The position numbers were made by a program, and so were the translations under genes. This document shows positions 1-7,802 of a DNA stretch of 64,000 nt, in pieces. The notes below the pieces were generated by a model, which did no database searches, had not been told where the DNA came from, and was given only the letters and a program-made list of their open reading frames with translations. Positions within the stretch are counted from its first letter, which is position 1. Every line of letters begins with the position of its first letter. Where the stretch lies: the NCBI GenBank assembly GCA_943369525.1, contig CALRNL020000001.1, positions 532,782-596,781 of the forward strand, in the 5' to 3' direction. This stretch comes from BAIKAL-G1 sp943369525 (GTDB lineage Bacteria > Cyanobacteriota > Cyanobacteriia > PCC-6307 > Cyanobiaceae).

Positions 1-112
1 CGGCCGCCAGCAGCCGGGCCGCCGGCAGGCCATCGCCGGCATAGCCGCCGATGGCACAACCAATGCCGGTGGGGATCACCAGCAGGGTGAGCAGCGGCGC
101 AGCGGGCGTCAT
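1..112 (-). CDS. DUF3326 family protein, N-terminal fragment
   Basis: Only the first 37 codons are inside the window; the gene runs off the left edge. Reading from the ATG at 112, the peptide has a short hydrophobic stretch followed by a glycine-rich TGIGCAIGGYAGDG motif and PAARLLAA. I recognise this as the start of the DUF3326 family, which is common in cyanobacteria and has no established biochemical role. The ATG overlaps the TGA of the preceding small gene (ATGA), which suggests translational coupling and membership in the ferredoxin transcription unit. The family assignment rests on the short N-terminal motif alone. Confidence 0.7.
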   Translation of the reverse strand, partial: MTPAAPLLTLLVIPTGIGCAIGGYAGDGLPAARLLAA

Positions 113-429
113 CGCAGGATCAGGGCTTCGAGGCGGAGCCGGCCTAGGCCAGTGCCCTTTTGACCAGGATGGGCGCGGCCATCGCCATCCCCAGGCGCGA
201 CCTGCAAACCTGCAGGGGCCCCGCCTTTCTGAGCAACCTGGGGTCCAGGAGCAGGCGCACGGGAAGGCTCCTGGGAACCCCCTAGGACAGGCCCGGCAGA
301 CGCGCTGGTCTCAACCGCCGTGATCGCCCAGCGCAAGGGCTCGCCCTGCTGGCGCAGGGCGGCCAGGATCTGGGGACGCAGCGGCCCAGGGCCCCGCTCC
401 AACCAGAGTTCCAGGGGCTCCAACCTCAC
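109..429 (-). CDS. Conserved-looking small protein of unknown function downstream of ferredoxin
   Basis: This is a 106-residue protein if translation starts at the GTG at 429, 10 bases after the ferredoxin stop. The N-terminal 40 residues (LEPLELWLERGPGPLRPQIL, then EPLRWAITAVE) look like a folded domain. The middle is Ala/Pro/Gly-rich and low in complexity, and the last residues (RLRLEALILR) resemble a beta strand completing the fold. No known domain is recognised. The gene sits between a ferredoxin and a DUF3326 gene and overlaps the latter by ATGA. The frame is open further upstream, but that part overlaps the ferredoxin gene in another frame and is unlikely to be used. Confidence 0.6.
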   Translation of the reverse strand: MRLEPLELWLERGPGPLRPQILAALRQQGEPLRWAITAVETSASAGPVLGGSQEPSRAPAPGPQVAQKGGAPAGLQVAPGDGDGRAHPGQKGTGLGRLRLEALILR

Positions 430-439
430 CCGAGCAGTC

Positions 440-763
440 TCACTTCTGGAATTTGCCGAACTGGGCCTCGTAGAGGCTGTCCTCCTGGCGGGCCAGCACG
501 GTGAGATCGCTGCGGGGATAGGAGACGCAAAGCAGGGCATACCCCTGCTCCTGCAGGTCGGCGCGCACGCCCATGGCATCGCTCTGGTGCACGGTGCCGC
601 CCTGGATCAGGGCGGCGCAGGTGGTGCACACCCCGGCGCCACAGGAGGTGGGCAAAGCCACTCCGGCCGCTTCACCGGCCGCTAGCACGGTCTGGTCGGC
701 GCGGCAAGCAAAGGTATGGGAGGTGCCATCCAGATCGACGGTCACGGAGAAGCTTTCAGGCAT
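440..763 (-). CDS. Plant-type [2Fe-2S] ferredoxin
   Basis: This is a 107-residue electron-transfer protein. The cluster ligands are Cys41, Cys46, Cys49 and Cys79, with the CX4CX2CX29C spacing of plant-type [2Fe-2S] ferredoxins. The usual SCRAGSC loop is changed to SCGAGVC. A C-terminal segment (EDSLYEAQFGKFQK) extends beyond the core and recalls the FdC2-type divergent ferredoxins of cyanobacteria and plastids; that link is inference. It is therefore probably not the main photosynthetic PetF. The start ATG at 763 lies inside the end of the upstream 2OG oxygenase gene (8 base overlap), so both are probably co-transcribed and coupled. A longer upstream reading frame exists but overlaps that oxygenase. 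Confidence 0.9.
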   Translation of the reverse strand: MPESFSVTVDLDGTSHTFACRADQTVLAAGEAAGVALPTSCGAGVCTTCAALIQGGTVHQSDAMGVRADLQEQGYALLCVSYPRSDLTVLARQEDSLYEAQFGKFQK

Positions 764-1577
764 CGGCAAGGGGGGCCCTGGGGCACGCGATCTGGATACC
801 CCCATCTTCCCGGATGGCAAGACCAACCGGAGCCGGCAGCGCCATCCAATCGCTGGGATGGGGGGAGAGGTATTCCGGCGCCGCCACGGCCCGGGTGCCG
901 GAGCCAGCCCCAGGGCCGGAACCACTAGCTGGGGCCGTCATCACCAGATCGAAGCTCACCGACAGGCGCAGTTCGTCGTCTTCGTCGTTGCAGGTCACCG
1001 CATGGTCAGTGCTGGAGGGGAACAGCACCAGCAAGCCCGCCTGGGGGGCCAGGTCGACCCAGGCCGAATTAAGCGGATGGCCGGCCGCAATCGGGCCGCC
1101 ATGGCCCACGGCCAGCCCTGGCACCAGCTCATTGGCCTGGCGATGGGGGTAGAGGCGTAGGCAGCCACTGCGACCGGTGCCATCGCCGTTGACGTAATAC
1201 ACGGCGCTGAGGTGGGCGTTGGGATGGTGGTGGCGCCCCACCCCCTGGCCCGGGGCACTGACCACGGGCCAGGAGCGCTGGATGTGGACGGCCAGCTGGG
1301 CCGGATCAAAGCCCAGGGCCAGCAGGTAGGCCCAGACCTGCTGGTGCAGCTGGTCAGTCAGCCAGGCAAAGGGGGGCAGCCGGTGGATCTGGGCGACGCC
1401 ATGGAGGTCGCCGGTCCAGGCGTAGCCGGGGTTGGGGTTGCCCTCCTGGTCACCCCGCAGCTGCAGCAGGGCCTGCAGCATCACGGCAGACTCAAGCGGA
1501 TCGGGCCGCAACTGCACCTGGGCCAGGGCCAGGGGGAAGAGCTCGCGCAGCTGGAGCTCAGGGACGGGCGGGGCCAT
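756..1577 (-). CDS. Putative 2OG-Fe(II) oxygenase (TIGR02466-like)
   Basis: This 273-residue protein has the C-terminal jelly-roll signature of the putative 2OG-Fe(II) oxygenase family related to TIGR02466. It carries HHHPNAHLSAVYYV at about 116-129, FPSSTDHAV at about 186-194 and RLSVSFD at about 204-210. The spaced histidines fit the metal-binding set and the arginine fits 2-oxoglutarate binding. The substrate is unknown. The start ATG lies only 15 bases beyond the T-tract of the atp operon terminator. The 3' end overlaps the ferredoxin start by 8 bases, so an electron-transfer partnership is conceivable but unproven. The C-terminal ~60 residues are Pro/Ala/Gly-rich. Confidence 0.8.
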   Translation of the reverse strand: MAPPVPELQLRELFPLALAQVQLRPDPLESAVMLQALLQLRGDQEGNPNPGYAWTGDLHGVAQIHRLPPFAWLTDQLHQQVWAYLLALGFDPAQLAVHIQRSWPVVSAPGQGVGRHHHPNAHLSAVYYVNGDGTGRSGCLRLYPHRQANELVPGLAVGHGGPIAAGHPLNSAWVDLAPQAGLLVLFPSSTDHAVTCNDEDDELRLSVSFDLVMTAPASGSGPGAGSGTRAVAAPEYLSPHPSDWMALPAPVGLAIREDGGIQIACPRAPLADA

Positions 1578-1591
1578 GGAAGGTGGGCAGC

Positions 1592-1614
1592 AAAAAGCCG
1601 GCCCAGGGCCGGCT
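1592..1614 (-). terminator. Rho-independent terminator of the atp operon
   Basis: On the minus strand an 8 bp GC-only stem (arms 1596-1603 and 1607-1614) with a 3-base loop is followed by TTTTT. It lies 54 bases beyond the atpG stop codon. The next gene's ATG (1577) begins only 15 bases after the T-tract. Confidence 0.8.
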
Positions 1615-1667
1615 AGGTGAACGGGGACAGCAACTGCCCTAGGGATCGCTAGCGCGAAGGACCGAAC

Positions 1668-2621
1668 TCAGGCCATGGCGGCCGCACCACCAACGACCTC
1701 GAGGATCTCCTGGGTGATGGCAGCCTGGCGGGCCTTGTTGTAATCAAGCGTGAGGCTCTTGGCCAGGGCCTTGGCGTTATCGCTGGCATTGTTCATGGCC
1801 GTCATACGGCTCGCCAGTTCGCTGGCGGCGGCTTCCTGGAGGGAGCGCAGCAGCTGGTTCTGGAGGTAAAGCGGGAGTAGGGCGTTGAGCAGCTGGTCGG
1901 GGCTTTGTTCAAACACAAAATCCGACTTCAGCGCCGGCTGGGGGTTGTCCCGCTTGCCAAGCTCGACACCCAGGCGACCGTCGCGGGTGGTGAGACGGAA
2001 AATCTCATCATCCGGACTGGCGATCCCCTGGGGATCGAGGGGCAGAAGGGTCTGCACCACGGGAGAAGAGCTCACCAGGTTGATGAACTTGGTGAAGATA
2101 ATCTCAACCCGGTCGGTGCTAGCAGAGAGGAACTCGGCCAGGATTTCATTGGCAATCGTACCGGCCTCATTGGCATTCGGCACCTGCTCAAGGCCGGTAA
2201 AGGTGGCGCGAATCGTATAGAGATGGGCGCGGTTCTGGAAGTAGGTAATCGCCTTGCGGCCGATCAACACCAGATCCACATTGAAGCCCTGGGACTTCAA
2301 CTGGGCAAAGCGTTGTTCAGTGCGCTTGATGATGTTGGCGTTGTAGCCGCCACACAGGCCCCGGTCACCGGTCACCGCCACCAAGGTGATGGTGGCCACA
2401 TCACGCAGCTGCAGTAGGGGCGATTCTGATTCTCCAGAAGCCAGGTGGGACTGGAGGTTTTCCAACACCCGGGCCAAGCGATCGGCAAAGGGGCGGCTGC
2501 GCAGCACCTGTTCCTGGGCCCGGCGCACCTTGGCGGCTGCCACTAGGCGCATGGCCTCGGTGATCTTGCGGGTGTTCTTGACCGAACTAATGCGGTCGCG
2601 GATGTCCTTAAGGTTCGCCAT
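1668..2621 (-). CDS. atpG: ATP synthase F1 gamma subunit
   Basis: This 317-residue central stalk subunit couples rotation of the membrane c-ring to catalysis in the alpha3beta3 head at the thylakoid membrane. The N-terminus MANLKDIRDRISSVKNTRKI and the C-terminus rich in RMTAMNNASDNA are diagnostic gamma signatures. It contains the cyanobacterial/chloroplast-type insertion around residues 200-235 (SPDDEIFRL, RDGRLGVELG). It lacks the two regulatory cysteines of the plant chloroplast enzyme, as expected for a cyanobacterium. It is the last gene of the operon, 10 bases after atpA, and is followed by a terminator. Confidence 0.97.
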   Translation of the reverse strand: MANLKDIRDRISSVKNTRKITEAMRLVAAAKVRRAQEQVLRSRPFADRLARVLENLQSHLASGESESPLLQLRDVATITLVAVTGDRGLCGGYNANIIKRTEQRFAQLKSQGFNVDLVLIGRKAITYFQNRAHLYTIRATFTGLEQVPNANEAGTIANEILAEFLSASTDRVEIIFTKFINLVSSSPVVQTLLPLDPQGIASPDDEIFRLTTRDGRLGVELGKRDNPQPALKSDFVFEQSPDQLLNALLPLYLQNQLLRSLQEAAASELASRMTAMNNASDNAKALAKSLTLDYNKARQAAITQEILEVVGGAAAMA

Positions 2622-2631
2622 GGATTAGGGC

Positions 2632-4149
2632 TCAGGCAGCAGCCAGAAGGGACGATTTAACTTCGAGAATGGCCGCCTTGAGCAGGGCTTCGGACTCGTC
2701 GCTGAGCACCTTCTCGGTTTGCACCTTGGCGACATAGTCGGCCTGGTTGGTCTTGAGGTACTCGCGCAGTTCGCGGGCAAACTGGCTAACCAGTTCCACG
2801 GGAACGTCGTCAATCAGGCCCTTAACACCGGCATAGACCACGGCCACCTGCTCGGCCAGGATTAGGGGGCTGAACTGGGGCTGCTTGAGCAGTTCACGCA
2901 GGCGCTTGCCCCGGCCCAGCTGGGCCTGGGTTGCGGCGTCAAGGTCGGAGGCGAACTGGGAGAAGGCGGCTAGTTCGTCGAACTGGGCCAGTTCAAGCTT
3001 GAGCGTGCCGGCGATCTTCTTGATCGCTTTGGTTTGGGCAGCACCACCCACCCGGCTGACGGAGATGCCCACGTTGATGGCGGGACGCAGGCCGGAGTTA
3101 AAGAGGTCGGAACTCAGGAACACCTGGCCATCGGTGATCGAAATCACGTTGGTCGGGATGTAGGCCGACACGTCACCGGCCTGGGTTTCGATGATCGGCA
3201 GGGCGGTCATGCTGCCCTTGCCCATGGCATCGGAGAGCTTGGCGGCCCGCTCGAGCAGGCGGCTGTGGCAATAGAACACGTCACCGGGATAGGCCTCCCG
3301 ACCGGGGGGACGGCGCAGCAGCAGGGACATCTGGCGGTACGCCTGGGCCTGCTTGGTGAGGTCGTCATAGACCACCAGGGTGGCCTTGCCCTTGTACATG
3401 AATGATTCGGCCAGGGCCGCACCGGTGTAGGGGGCCAGGTATTGCAGGGCCGCCGACTCAGAAGCGCTGGCCGCCACGATGATTGTGTAATCGAGGGCGC
3501 CGCGCTCGCGCAACACTTCCACCACGTTGGCCACGGAGGCCGCCTTCTGGCCGATGGCGACGTAGACGCAAACGACGTCTTCGCCCTTCTGGTTGATGAT
3601 CGTGTCGATCGCAATTGCGGTTTTGCCGGTCTGGCGGTCACCAATGATCAGCTCGCGCTGGCCGCGGCCAATGGGGATCATGGCGTCGATCGCCGTGATG
3701 CCGGTCTGCATGGGCTCATGCACCGACTTGCGCTGGATGATGCCAGGCGCCATCGATTCGATCAGACGGGTTTCGCTGCTGGCGATTTCACCCTTGCCAT
3801 CAATCGGCTGGCCGAGGGAGTTGACCACCCGGCCCAGCATGGCGTCGCCCACGGGCACCGCGGCGATCTTGCCGGTGGCCTTAACCGTGCTGCCTTCCTG
3901 GATACCGCGGCCTTCGCCCATCAGCACGACGCCGACATTGTCGTCCTCGAGGTTGAGGGCGATGCCTTCGGTGCCATCTTCGAACTGCACCAGTTCGCCG
4001 GCCATGACCTGTTCGAGGCCATAGACCCGGGCGATGCCATCGCCGATTTGCAGCACGGTTCCAACATTGCTGACCGAAACCGACTTGTCGTAGTCAGCGA
4101 TCTGCTGCTTGAGAATGGCGCTGATCTCGTCGGGGCGGATGGAAACCAT
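2632..4149 (-). CDS. atpA: ATP synthase F1 alpha subunit
   Basis: This 505-residue non-catalytic nucleotide-binding subunit of F1 has the usual length. The Walker A motif GDRQTGKT is at 170-177, and ISITDGQVFL and the arginine-containing SVSRVGGAAQ segment follow further on. It alternates with beta subunits in the hexameric head; the beta/epsilon genes (atpBE of the second cyanobacterial cluster) are not in this window, as is normal for cyanobacteria. It lies 66 bases after atpH in the same orientation. Confidence 0.98.
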   Translation of the reverse strand: MVSIRPDEISAILKQQIADYDKSVSVSNVGTVLQIGDGIARVYGLEQVMAGELVQFEDGTEGIALNLEDDNVGVVLMGEGRGIQEGSTVKATGKIAAVPVGDAMLGRVVNSLGQPIDGKGEIASSETRLIESMAPGIIQRKSVHEPMQTGITAIDAMIPIGRGQRELIIGDRQTGKTAIAIDTIINQKGEDVVCVYVAIGQKAASVANVVEVLRERGALDYTIIVAASASESAALQYLAPYTGAALAESFMYKGKATLVVYDDLTKQAQAYRQMSLLLRRPPGREAYPGDVFYCHSRLLERAAKLSDAMGKGSMTALPIIETQAGDVSAYIPTNVISITDGQVFLSSDLFNSGLRPAINVGISVSRVGGAAQTKAIKKIAGTLKLELAQFDELAAFSQFASDLDAATQAQLGRGKRLRELLKQPQFSPLILAEQVAVVYAGVKGLIDDVPVELVSQFARELREYLKTNQADYVAKVQTEKVLSDESEALLKAAILEVKSSLLAAA

Positions 4150-4215
4150 GGGAGGAAGTCCCCGGCAGGGGAGGAGATGGGATGGGTCGGAGGTGAAGGG
4201 GGAGGCGGCCGGGCT

Positions 4216-4764
4216 TTAGGTCACCTTGGCCAGGGCCAGTCCAAGGCGGCGCACCTGTCCGGAAAGGCTGGCGTCGATCACCTGGGAACCAACGGCCACA
4301 ATGAAGCCGCCGATCAGGGCCGGATCGACCTGGTGCTGGATCTCCAGCTTGTCGGTGCCGACAACGGCCTGGATCTTGAGGGCAATCTCGGCCTGCTGCC
4401 CATCGTTCAGGGCCGTGGCCGATGTCACCAGGGCCAGGGAGATGTGACGCTGCTCGCGGTAGAGCTCGAGCAGGCGCTCGAGCACCGCATCGAGGAAGCC
4501 GATGCGCTGGCGGTCGGCCAACAACTTGAGCAGGTTCAGGAACGAAGGGGTGACCTGGTCGGCGAACAGGGCCTGGAGGGCAGCCTTCTTGGCGTCCACC
4601 TCCAGGATTGGCGAAGCCATCGCTTCGCGCAGGTCCGGGGACTCGTGCCACAGGGCCAGGACCTGGCGGGCCTGGTCGACGATCTCGTCAGTTTCATTGC
4701 GTCCATCGGCCACCTGCAGGAACGCCTCGGCGTAGGGGGTGGTGATGGCGTTGAGGAGTGGCAT
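4216..4764 (-). CDS. atpH: ATP synthase F1 delta subunit
   Basis: This 182-residue delta subunit (OSCP homologue) links the peripheral b/b' stalk to the top of F1. The N-terminal helical part begins MPLLNAITTPYAEAFLQVA, and the C-terminal part has the family pattern DPALIGGFIVAVGSQVIDAS followed by LRRLGL-like residues. The start codon shares its A with the atpF stop (TGATG overlap), so translation is probably coupled. Confidence 0.95.
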   Translation of the reverse strand: MPLLNAITTPYAEAFLQVADGRNETDEIVDQARQVLALWHESPDLREAMASPILEVDAKKAALQALFADQVTPSFLNLLKLLADRQRIGFLDAVLERLLELYREQRHISLALVTSATALNDGQQAEIALKIQAVVGTDKLEIQHQVDPALIGGFIVAVGSQVIDASLSGQVRRLGLALAKVT

Positions 4765-5288
4765 CAGGCGTTCCCCAAATTAGAAATGGACTGGTCGATC
4801 AGGCGGGCCTGGGATTGGGCATCCAGCTTGGCAGCCAGGCTGGCCAGGGCCTTCTCGATGGCGAGGCGGGCCGCTTCGCGGCGCAGTTGGTCGCGAACCC
4901 TGGCGACCTCGGCGTTGACATCGGAATCGGCTCCCTGCTTCAGCAGCGCCATTTCCTGGATGGTGCGTTGGTCGCTCTCGAGGCGAATCGCCTGGGCCCG
5001 GGCCTTGCCATCGGCCCGTATTTGGTCAGCCTTGGCCTGGGCGCTGGCTAGCTCCTGCTGGGCAACTGCCAGGGCTGCGCTGGCCTGGGCCAGGCTTTCT
5101 TCCGCATCTTGGAGGTCGGCGAGGATCAACTCCCGACGCCGCTGCAAGATACCCCCAAGGAAGCCGGGCAAAAACTTCACCAAAATGGCAATAACAATCG
5201 CCAGGTTGATGATGTTGGTCTGGAATGGATCAAGATTCAGACCGAAACTGCCGTGGGAGGCAAAAACAAGTGCTGGGAAGGACATCAT
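4764..5288 (-). CDS. atpF: ATP synthase F0 b subunit
   Basis: This 174-residue peripheral stalk subunit has one N-terminal membrane segment (about 25-47, NIINLAIVIAILVKFLPGFL). A long alanine/glutamate/glutamine-rich helix then forms the right-handed coiled coil with b'. Two adjacent ATGs (5288 and 5285) can start the protein. The first forms an ATGA overlap with the b' stop and is used here. Its 3' end overlaps atpH. Confidence 0.94.
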   Translation of the reverse strand: MMSFPALVFASHGSFGLNLDPFQTNIINLAIVIAILVKFLPGFLGGILQRRRELILADLQDAEESLAQASAALAVAQQELASAQAKADQIRADGKARAQAIRLESDQRTIQEMALLKQGADSDVNAEVARVRDQLRREAARLAIEKALASLAAKLDAQSQARLIDQSISNLGNA

Positions 5289-5746
5289 TTTGCAGCCAGC
5301 AAACGGTCAACAATCAGGTCGCCGAGCTTGTTGGCATCGGCCTGAATCTGGCCGAGGGCCCCATCGCGCTGGCTATCCAATTCCCGGCGGGACGCTTCGC
5401 GGGCCGCATTGGCAGAGGCCGTAGCTGCCGCCAGGGCCTCACGGTAAAGCTGGTCCGATTCCTGCTCGGCCTCAATGATCAACGCCTGGGCCGCCTTGCG
5501 GGCGTCCTTGAGCTGCTCCTTGAGGTCGGCCTGGAGCCGTTGGACCTGGGCAAGCTTCTGCTTGGCGTCGGCACGGCTGGTATTGATGTAGCCCTCCCGA
5601 TCCTCCACGGTGCGACCAACCGGGCGGAAGAAGAGGGCATTGAGAATGAAGGTGAGGAGCACCACCTGAACCGCCATCAGCGGCAGGGTGGCATCGAGGT
5701 CAAACAGACCTCCCTCCGTGGCACCTAGCAGAAGCCAGCTGGTCAT
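5285..5746 (-). CDS. atpG': ATP synthase F0 b' subunit
   Basis: This 153-residue second b-type subunit is found in photosynthetic organisms. A membrane helix (about 21-43, LPLMAVQVVLLTFILNALFF) is followed by RPVGRTVEDREGYI, the typical b' signature, and then a coiled-coil helix. It heterodimerises with AtpF as the peripheral stalk. It is separated from atpE by a 255-base spacer with a strong palindrome and overlaps atpF by ATGA. Confidence 0.94.
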   Translation of the reverse strand: MTSWLLLGATEGGLFDLDATLPLMAVQVVLLTFILNALFFRPVGRTVEDREGYINTSRADAKQKLAQVQRLQADLKEQLKDARKAAQALIIEAEQESDQLYREALAAATASANAAREASRRELDSQRDGALGQIQADANKLGDLIVDRLLAAK

Positions 5747-6001
5747 GAGGCGGGGGTGCGGGCGGATGATCCGACTTGGGGCCGGTGCTCCAGCCCATCC
5801 ATTGCCCCGGGCAAACCGGAACGGCGGGCTTGAAGCGGAGCGTCGGCGGCGTCGCCCCTAGGGGCGAGTGGGCTTACCTGTGGCCCCGAGGGGCGAACGG
5901 GCGAGTAAGGCTGAGGAAGTGAGGGGAAATGGGCTGGAGGCCAGGACGATCAGGACAGATCCTCCGGAGTGAGCTCCTGCTCCCCTCACCTCCATTCGCG
6001 A
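5747..6001 (-). other. Structured atpE-atpG' spacer with a 16-base perfect palindrome
   Basis: No gene is seen here. At 5852-5867 lies the perfect palindrome TCGCCCCTAGGGGCGA. An approximate direct repeat of its right half (AGGGGCGA followed by GGGC two bases later) occurs at 5860-5873 and 5889-5902. The hairpin would lie in the operon mRNA between the c-subunit gene and b'. It has no T-tract, so it is more likely an mRNA stability or processing element than a terminator; that role is inference. Confidence 0.5.
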
Positions 6002-6247
6002 TCAGGCGAAGGGGTTGGCGAACAACAGCACCAGGGCGACCACGAGGCCGTAGATGGTGAGAGCTTCCATGAAGGCCAGGGACAGCAGCAGGGTGCCGCG
6101 AATCTTGCCTTCGGCTTCAGGCTGACGCGCGATGCCTTCGACAGCGCCGCCGGCAGCGGTGCCCTGACCGATGCCGGGGCCGATGGCGCCCAGGCCGACA
6201 GCCAGGCCAGCAGCCAGGACAGACGCAGCGGAGGTGATGGAATCCAT
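6002..6247 (-). CDS. atpE: ATP synthase F0 c subunit
   Basis: This is the 81-residue proteolipid that forms the rotating c-ring. It has two membrane helices joined by the polar loop ARQPEAEGKIRG, a glycine-rich first helix (GLGAIGPGIGQGTAAG), and the proton-binding Glu61 within AFMEALTIYG. The ATG at 6247 gives the exact family length; the longer open frame upstream is not coding. It is needed in many copies per complex, which fits the extra RNA structure downstream. Confidence 0.97.
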   Translation of the reverse strand: MDSITSAASVLAAGLAVGLGAIGPGIGQGTAAGGAVEGIARQPEAEGKIRGTLLLSLAFMEALTIYGLVVALVLLFANPFA

Positions 6248-6410
6248 GGTGGAACGGGTGGGTGTGGGGCGCTGGGATTGCGCGGGACGGACCGGGGACG
6301 AAACCCTGCGCTGGGGACATCTCTCAGCTGAGATGGGCCCGATGCAAACCGGACCTGCGCGAAGGGAGTTTGCCAGACCGGCGGACCGGCCTGGCGGGAT
6401 CAGGCAAGGA

Positions 6411-7139
6411 TCAGTGGTGGGACTCGTGCACCGCTTCGCCGATGTAGTAGGCGGCGAGGGTTGCAAAAATCAGGGCCTGGATGGCACTGGTGAACAGTCC
6501 CAGCAACATGGCAGGCAGGGGCACGACAAGGGGGATGAGGAAGGCCAGCACCGCCACCACTAGTTCGTCGGCCAGGATGTTGCCGAACAGACGAAACGAG
6601 AGGGATAGGGGCTTGGTGAAGTCCTCAACAATCTTGAAGGGCACCATGATTGGCGTGGGTTCCACGTAGTACTCGAAGTACCGGAAACCCTTGCGGCTCA
6701 GGCCCGCATAGAAATAGGCGAGAGACACGAGCAGGGCCAGGGCCACCGTTGTGTTGATATCAGCAGTGGGGGCTCCCAGTTCACCATGGGGAAGAGAAAT
6801 CAGCTTCCAAGGCACCAGGGCACCGCCCCAGTTGCTCACAAAGATGAACAAAAACAGGGTGCCGATGAACGGCAACCAGTCGCGGTAGGCCTTCTCGCCA
6901 ATCTGCTCGCGGGTCAGGTCGCGGATGTAATCCCAGAGAAACTCCAGGAGGTTCTGCAGGCCACTGGGGTCGCGCTCGAGCTTGCGGGTACCGACAAACA
7001 CCAGGGCCAGCAGGGCACCGATCACAACCCAGGAGCTCAGGAAAACCTGGCCATGGATCTTGAGATTCCCGAGGTGCCAGTAGAGGTGTTGGCCCACCTC
7101 CAGTTCGGCAAGGGGAAGAGCGAGAGGCAAGGGAAGCAT
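6411..7139 (-). CDS. atpB: ATP synthase F0 a subunit
   Basis: This 242-residue membrane subunit forms the proton half-channels against the c-ring. It has several hydrophobic helices, the motif LSFRLFGN with the essential arginine at about residue 180, and the C-terminal pattern LLGLFTSAIQALIFATLAAYYI. The ATG at 7139 (MLPLPLALPLAELEVGQHLYWH) matches the usual cyanobacterial N-terminus; an in-frame start 15 codons earlier is less likely. The gene is traditionally named atpB or atpI depending on nomenclature. Confidence 0.95.
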   Translation of the reverse strand: MLPLPLALPLAELEVGQHLYWHLGNLKIHGQVFLSSWVVIGALLALVFVGTRKLERDPSGLQNLLEFLWDYIRDLTREQIGEKAYRDWLPFIGTLFLFIFVSNWGGALVPWKLISLPHGELGAPTADINTTVALALLVSLAYFYAGLSRKGFRYFEYYVEPTPIMVPFKIVEDFTKPLSLSFRLFGNILADELVVAVLAFLIPLVVPLPAMLLGLFTSAIQALIFATLAAYYIGEAVHESHH

Positions 7140-7184
7140 CTGGCTGAGACGTGCGGTGTCGCGAAGGCGACGGGTCGGGGACAA

Positions 7185-7241
7185 CCGGCAGAGCCGGGGT
7201 TCTGGCCGGCAGAGCCGGTGTTCTGGCCGGCAGAGCCGGTG
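7185..7241 (-). repeat. 21-base tandem repeats, each a small hairpin, between atp1 and atpB
   Basis: There are two full 21-base units (7185-7205 and 7206-7226) and a partial third (7227-7241). Each begins with the inverted repeat CCGGC-AGA-GCCGG, so the transcript can form three consecutive identical 5 bp GC hairpins about 50-100 bases upstream of the atpB start. Confidence 0.8.
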
Positions 7242-7257
7242 GGATTAGGGCGAACGC

Positions 7258-7593
7258 TCAGGAGTCGAACAGCGCCTGCAGGATCAGGGCGGGCTTGTAG
7301 AGCAGGAAGCCGAGGATGGCCGGCAACAGCTCCAACTGGGGGAAGCGGGCTCCCGCCAGCACCAGCACCGCTGGCACTAATAATTGAATCTTGCCCACCT
7401 TCTTGGAGCCGTTGCCGAGCTTGCTCACGCTGCGGGCAAGGAGCCACAGATAGAGCACACCGGCTAGGGATCCCACCAGCACACTGCCGGCGGTAGGCAG
7501 ATCGAAGACCAAAGCCGTGATGGCCACCGCCGCAGCGGAGGCCATCAAAGTGGCCAGGATCAGGCGCTGCTGAAGCCTCGCGTAAGCCTCCAT
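7258..7593 (-). CDS. atp1: ATP synthase protein I (AtpI/Atp1 family)
   Basis: This 111-residue hydrophobic protein has about four membrane segments. It contains the cyanobacterial Atp1 pattern VGSLAGVLYLWLLARSV, then GKIQLLVPAVLVL and LPAILGFLLYKPALILQAL. Members assist c-ring assembly or stability and head the atp operon. I used the ATG at 7593 (MEAYARLQQRL). The frame stays open upstream, and a TTG at 7752 would add a Ser/Ala/Thr-rich extension of 53 residues, so the true start is uncertain. The 209 bases up to the methyltransferase stop should hold the operon promoter unless the genes are co-transcribed. Confidence 0.88.
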   Translation of the reverse strand: MEAYARLQQRLILATLMASAAAVAITALVFDLPTAGSVLVGSLAGVLYLWLLARSVSKLGNGSKKVGKIQLLVPAVLVLAGARFPQLELLPAILGFLLYKPALILQALFDS

Positions 7594-7802
7594 CCCGTTA
7601 CTGCCGACAGCCGAGGCCGTTGGAGTGGTCGCGGCCAGGGTGGTCGCAGCCGGAGCGGAGGTGCCCAAAGGATGCCCATCCCGGCTCTCCAGATCGAGGT
7701 TGCCCCCCTGGGAGGGAGCCTCATCGGAAGGAGAACGGGAGATGGCCTGCAAGGGCGCCGAGGCTCTGATAAGCGCGCGGAATCTATCACGCGGGTCCTG
7801 CC

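Noticed and set aside
3442..5424. 660-codon plus-strand frame across atpA, atpH and atpF
   Set aside because: It runs antisense through four well-defined atp genes and has shadow-type composition.
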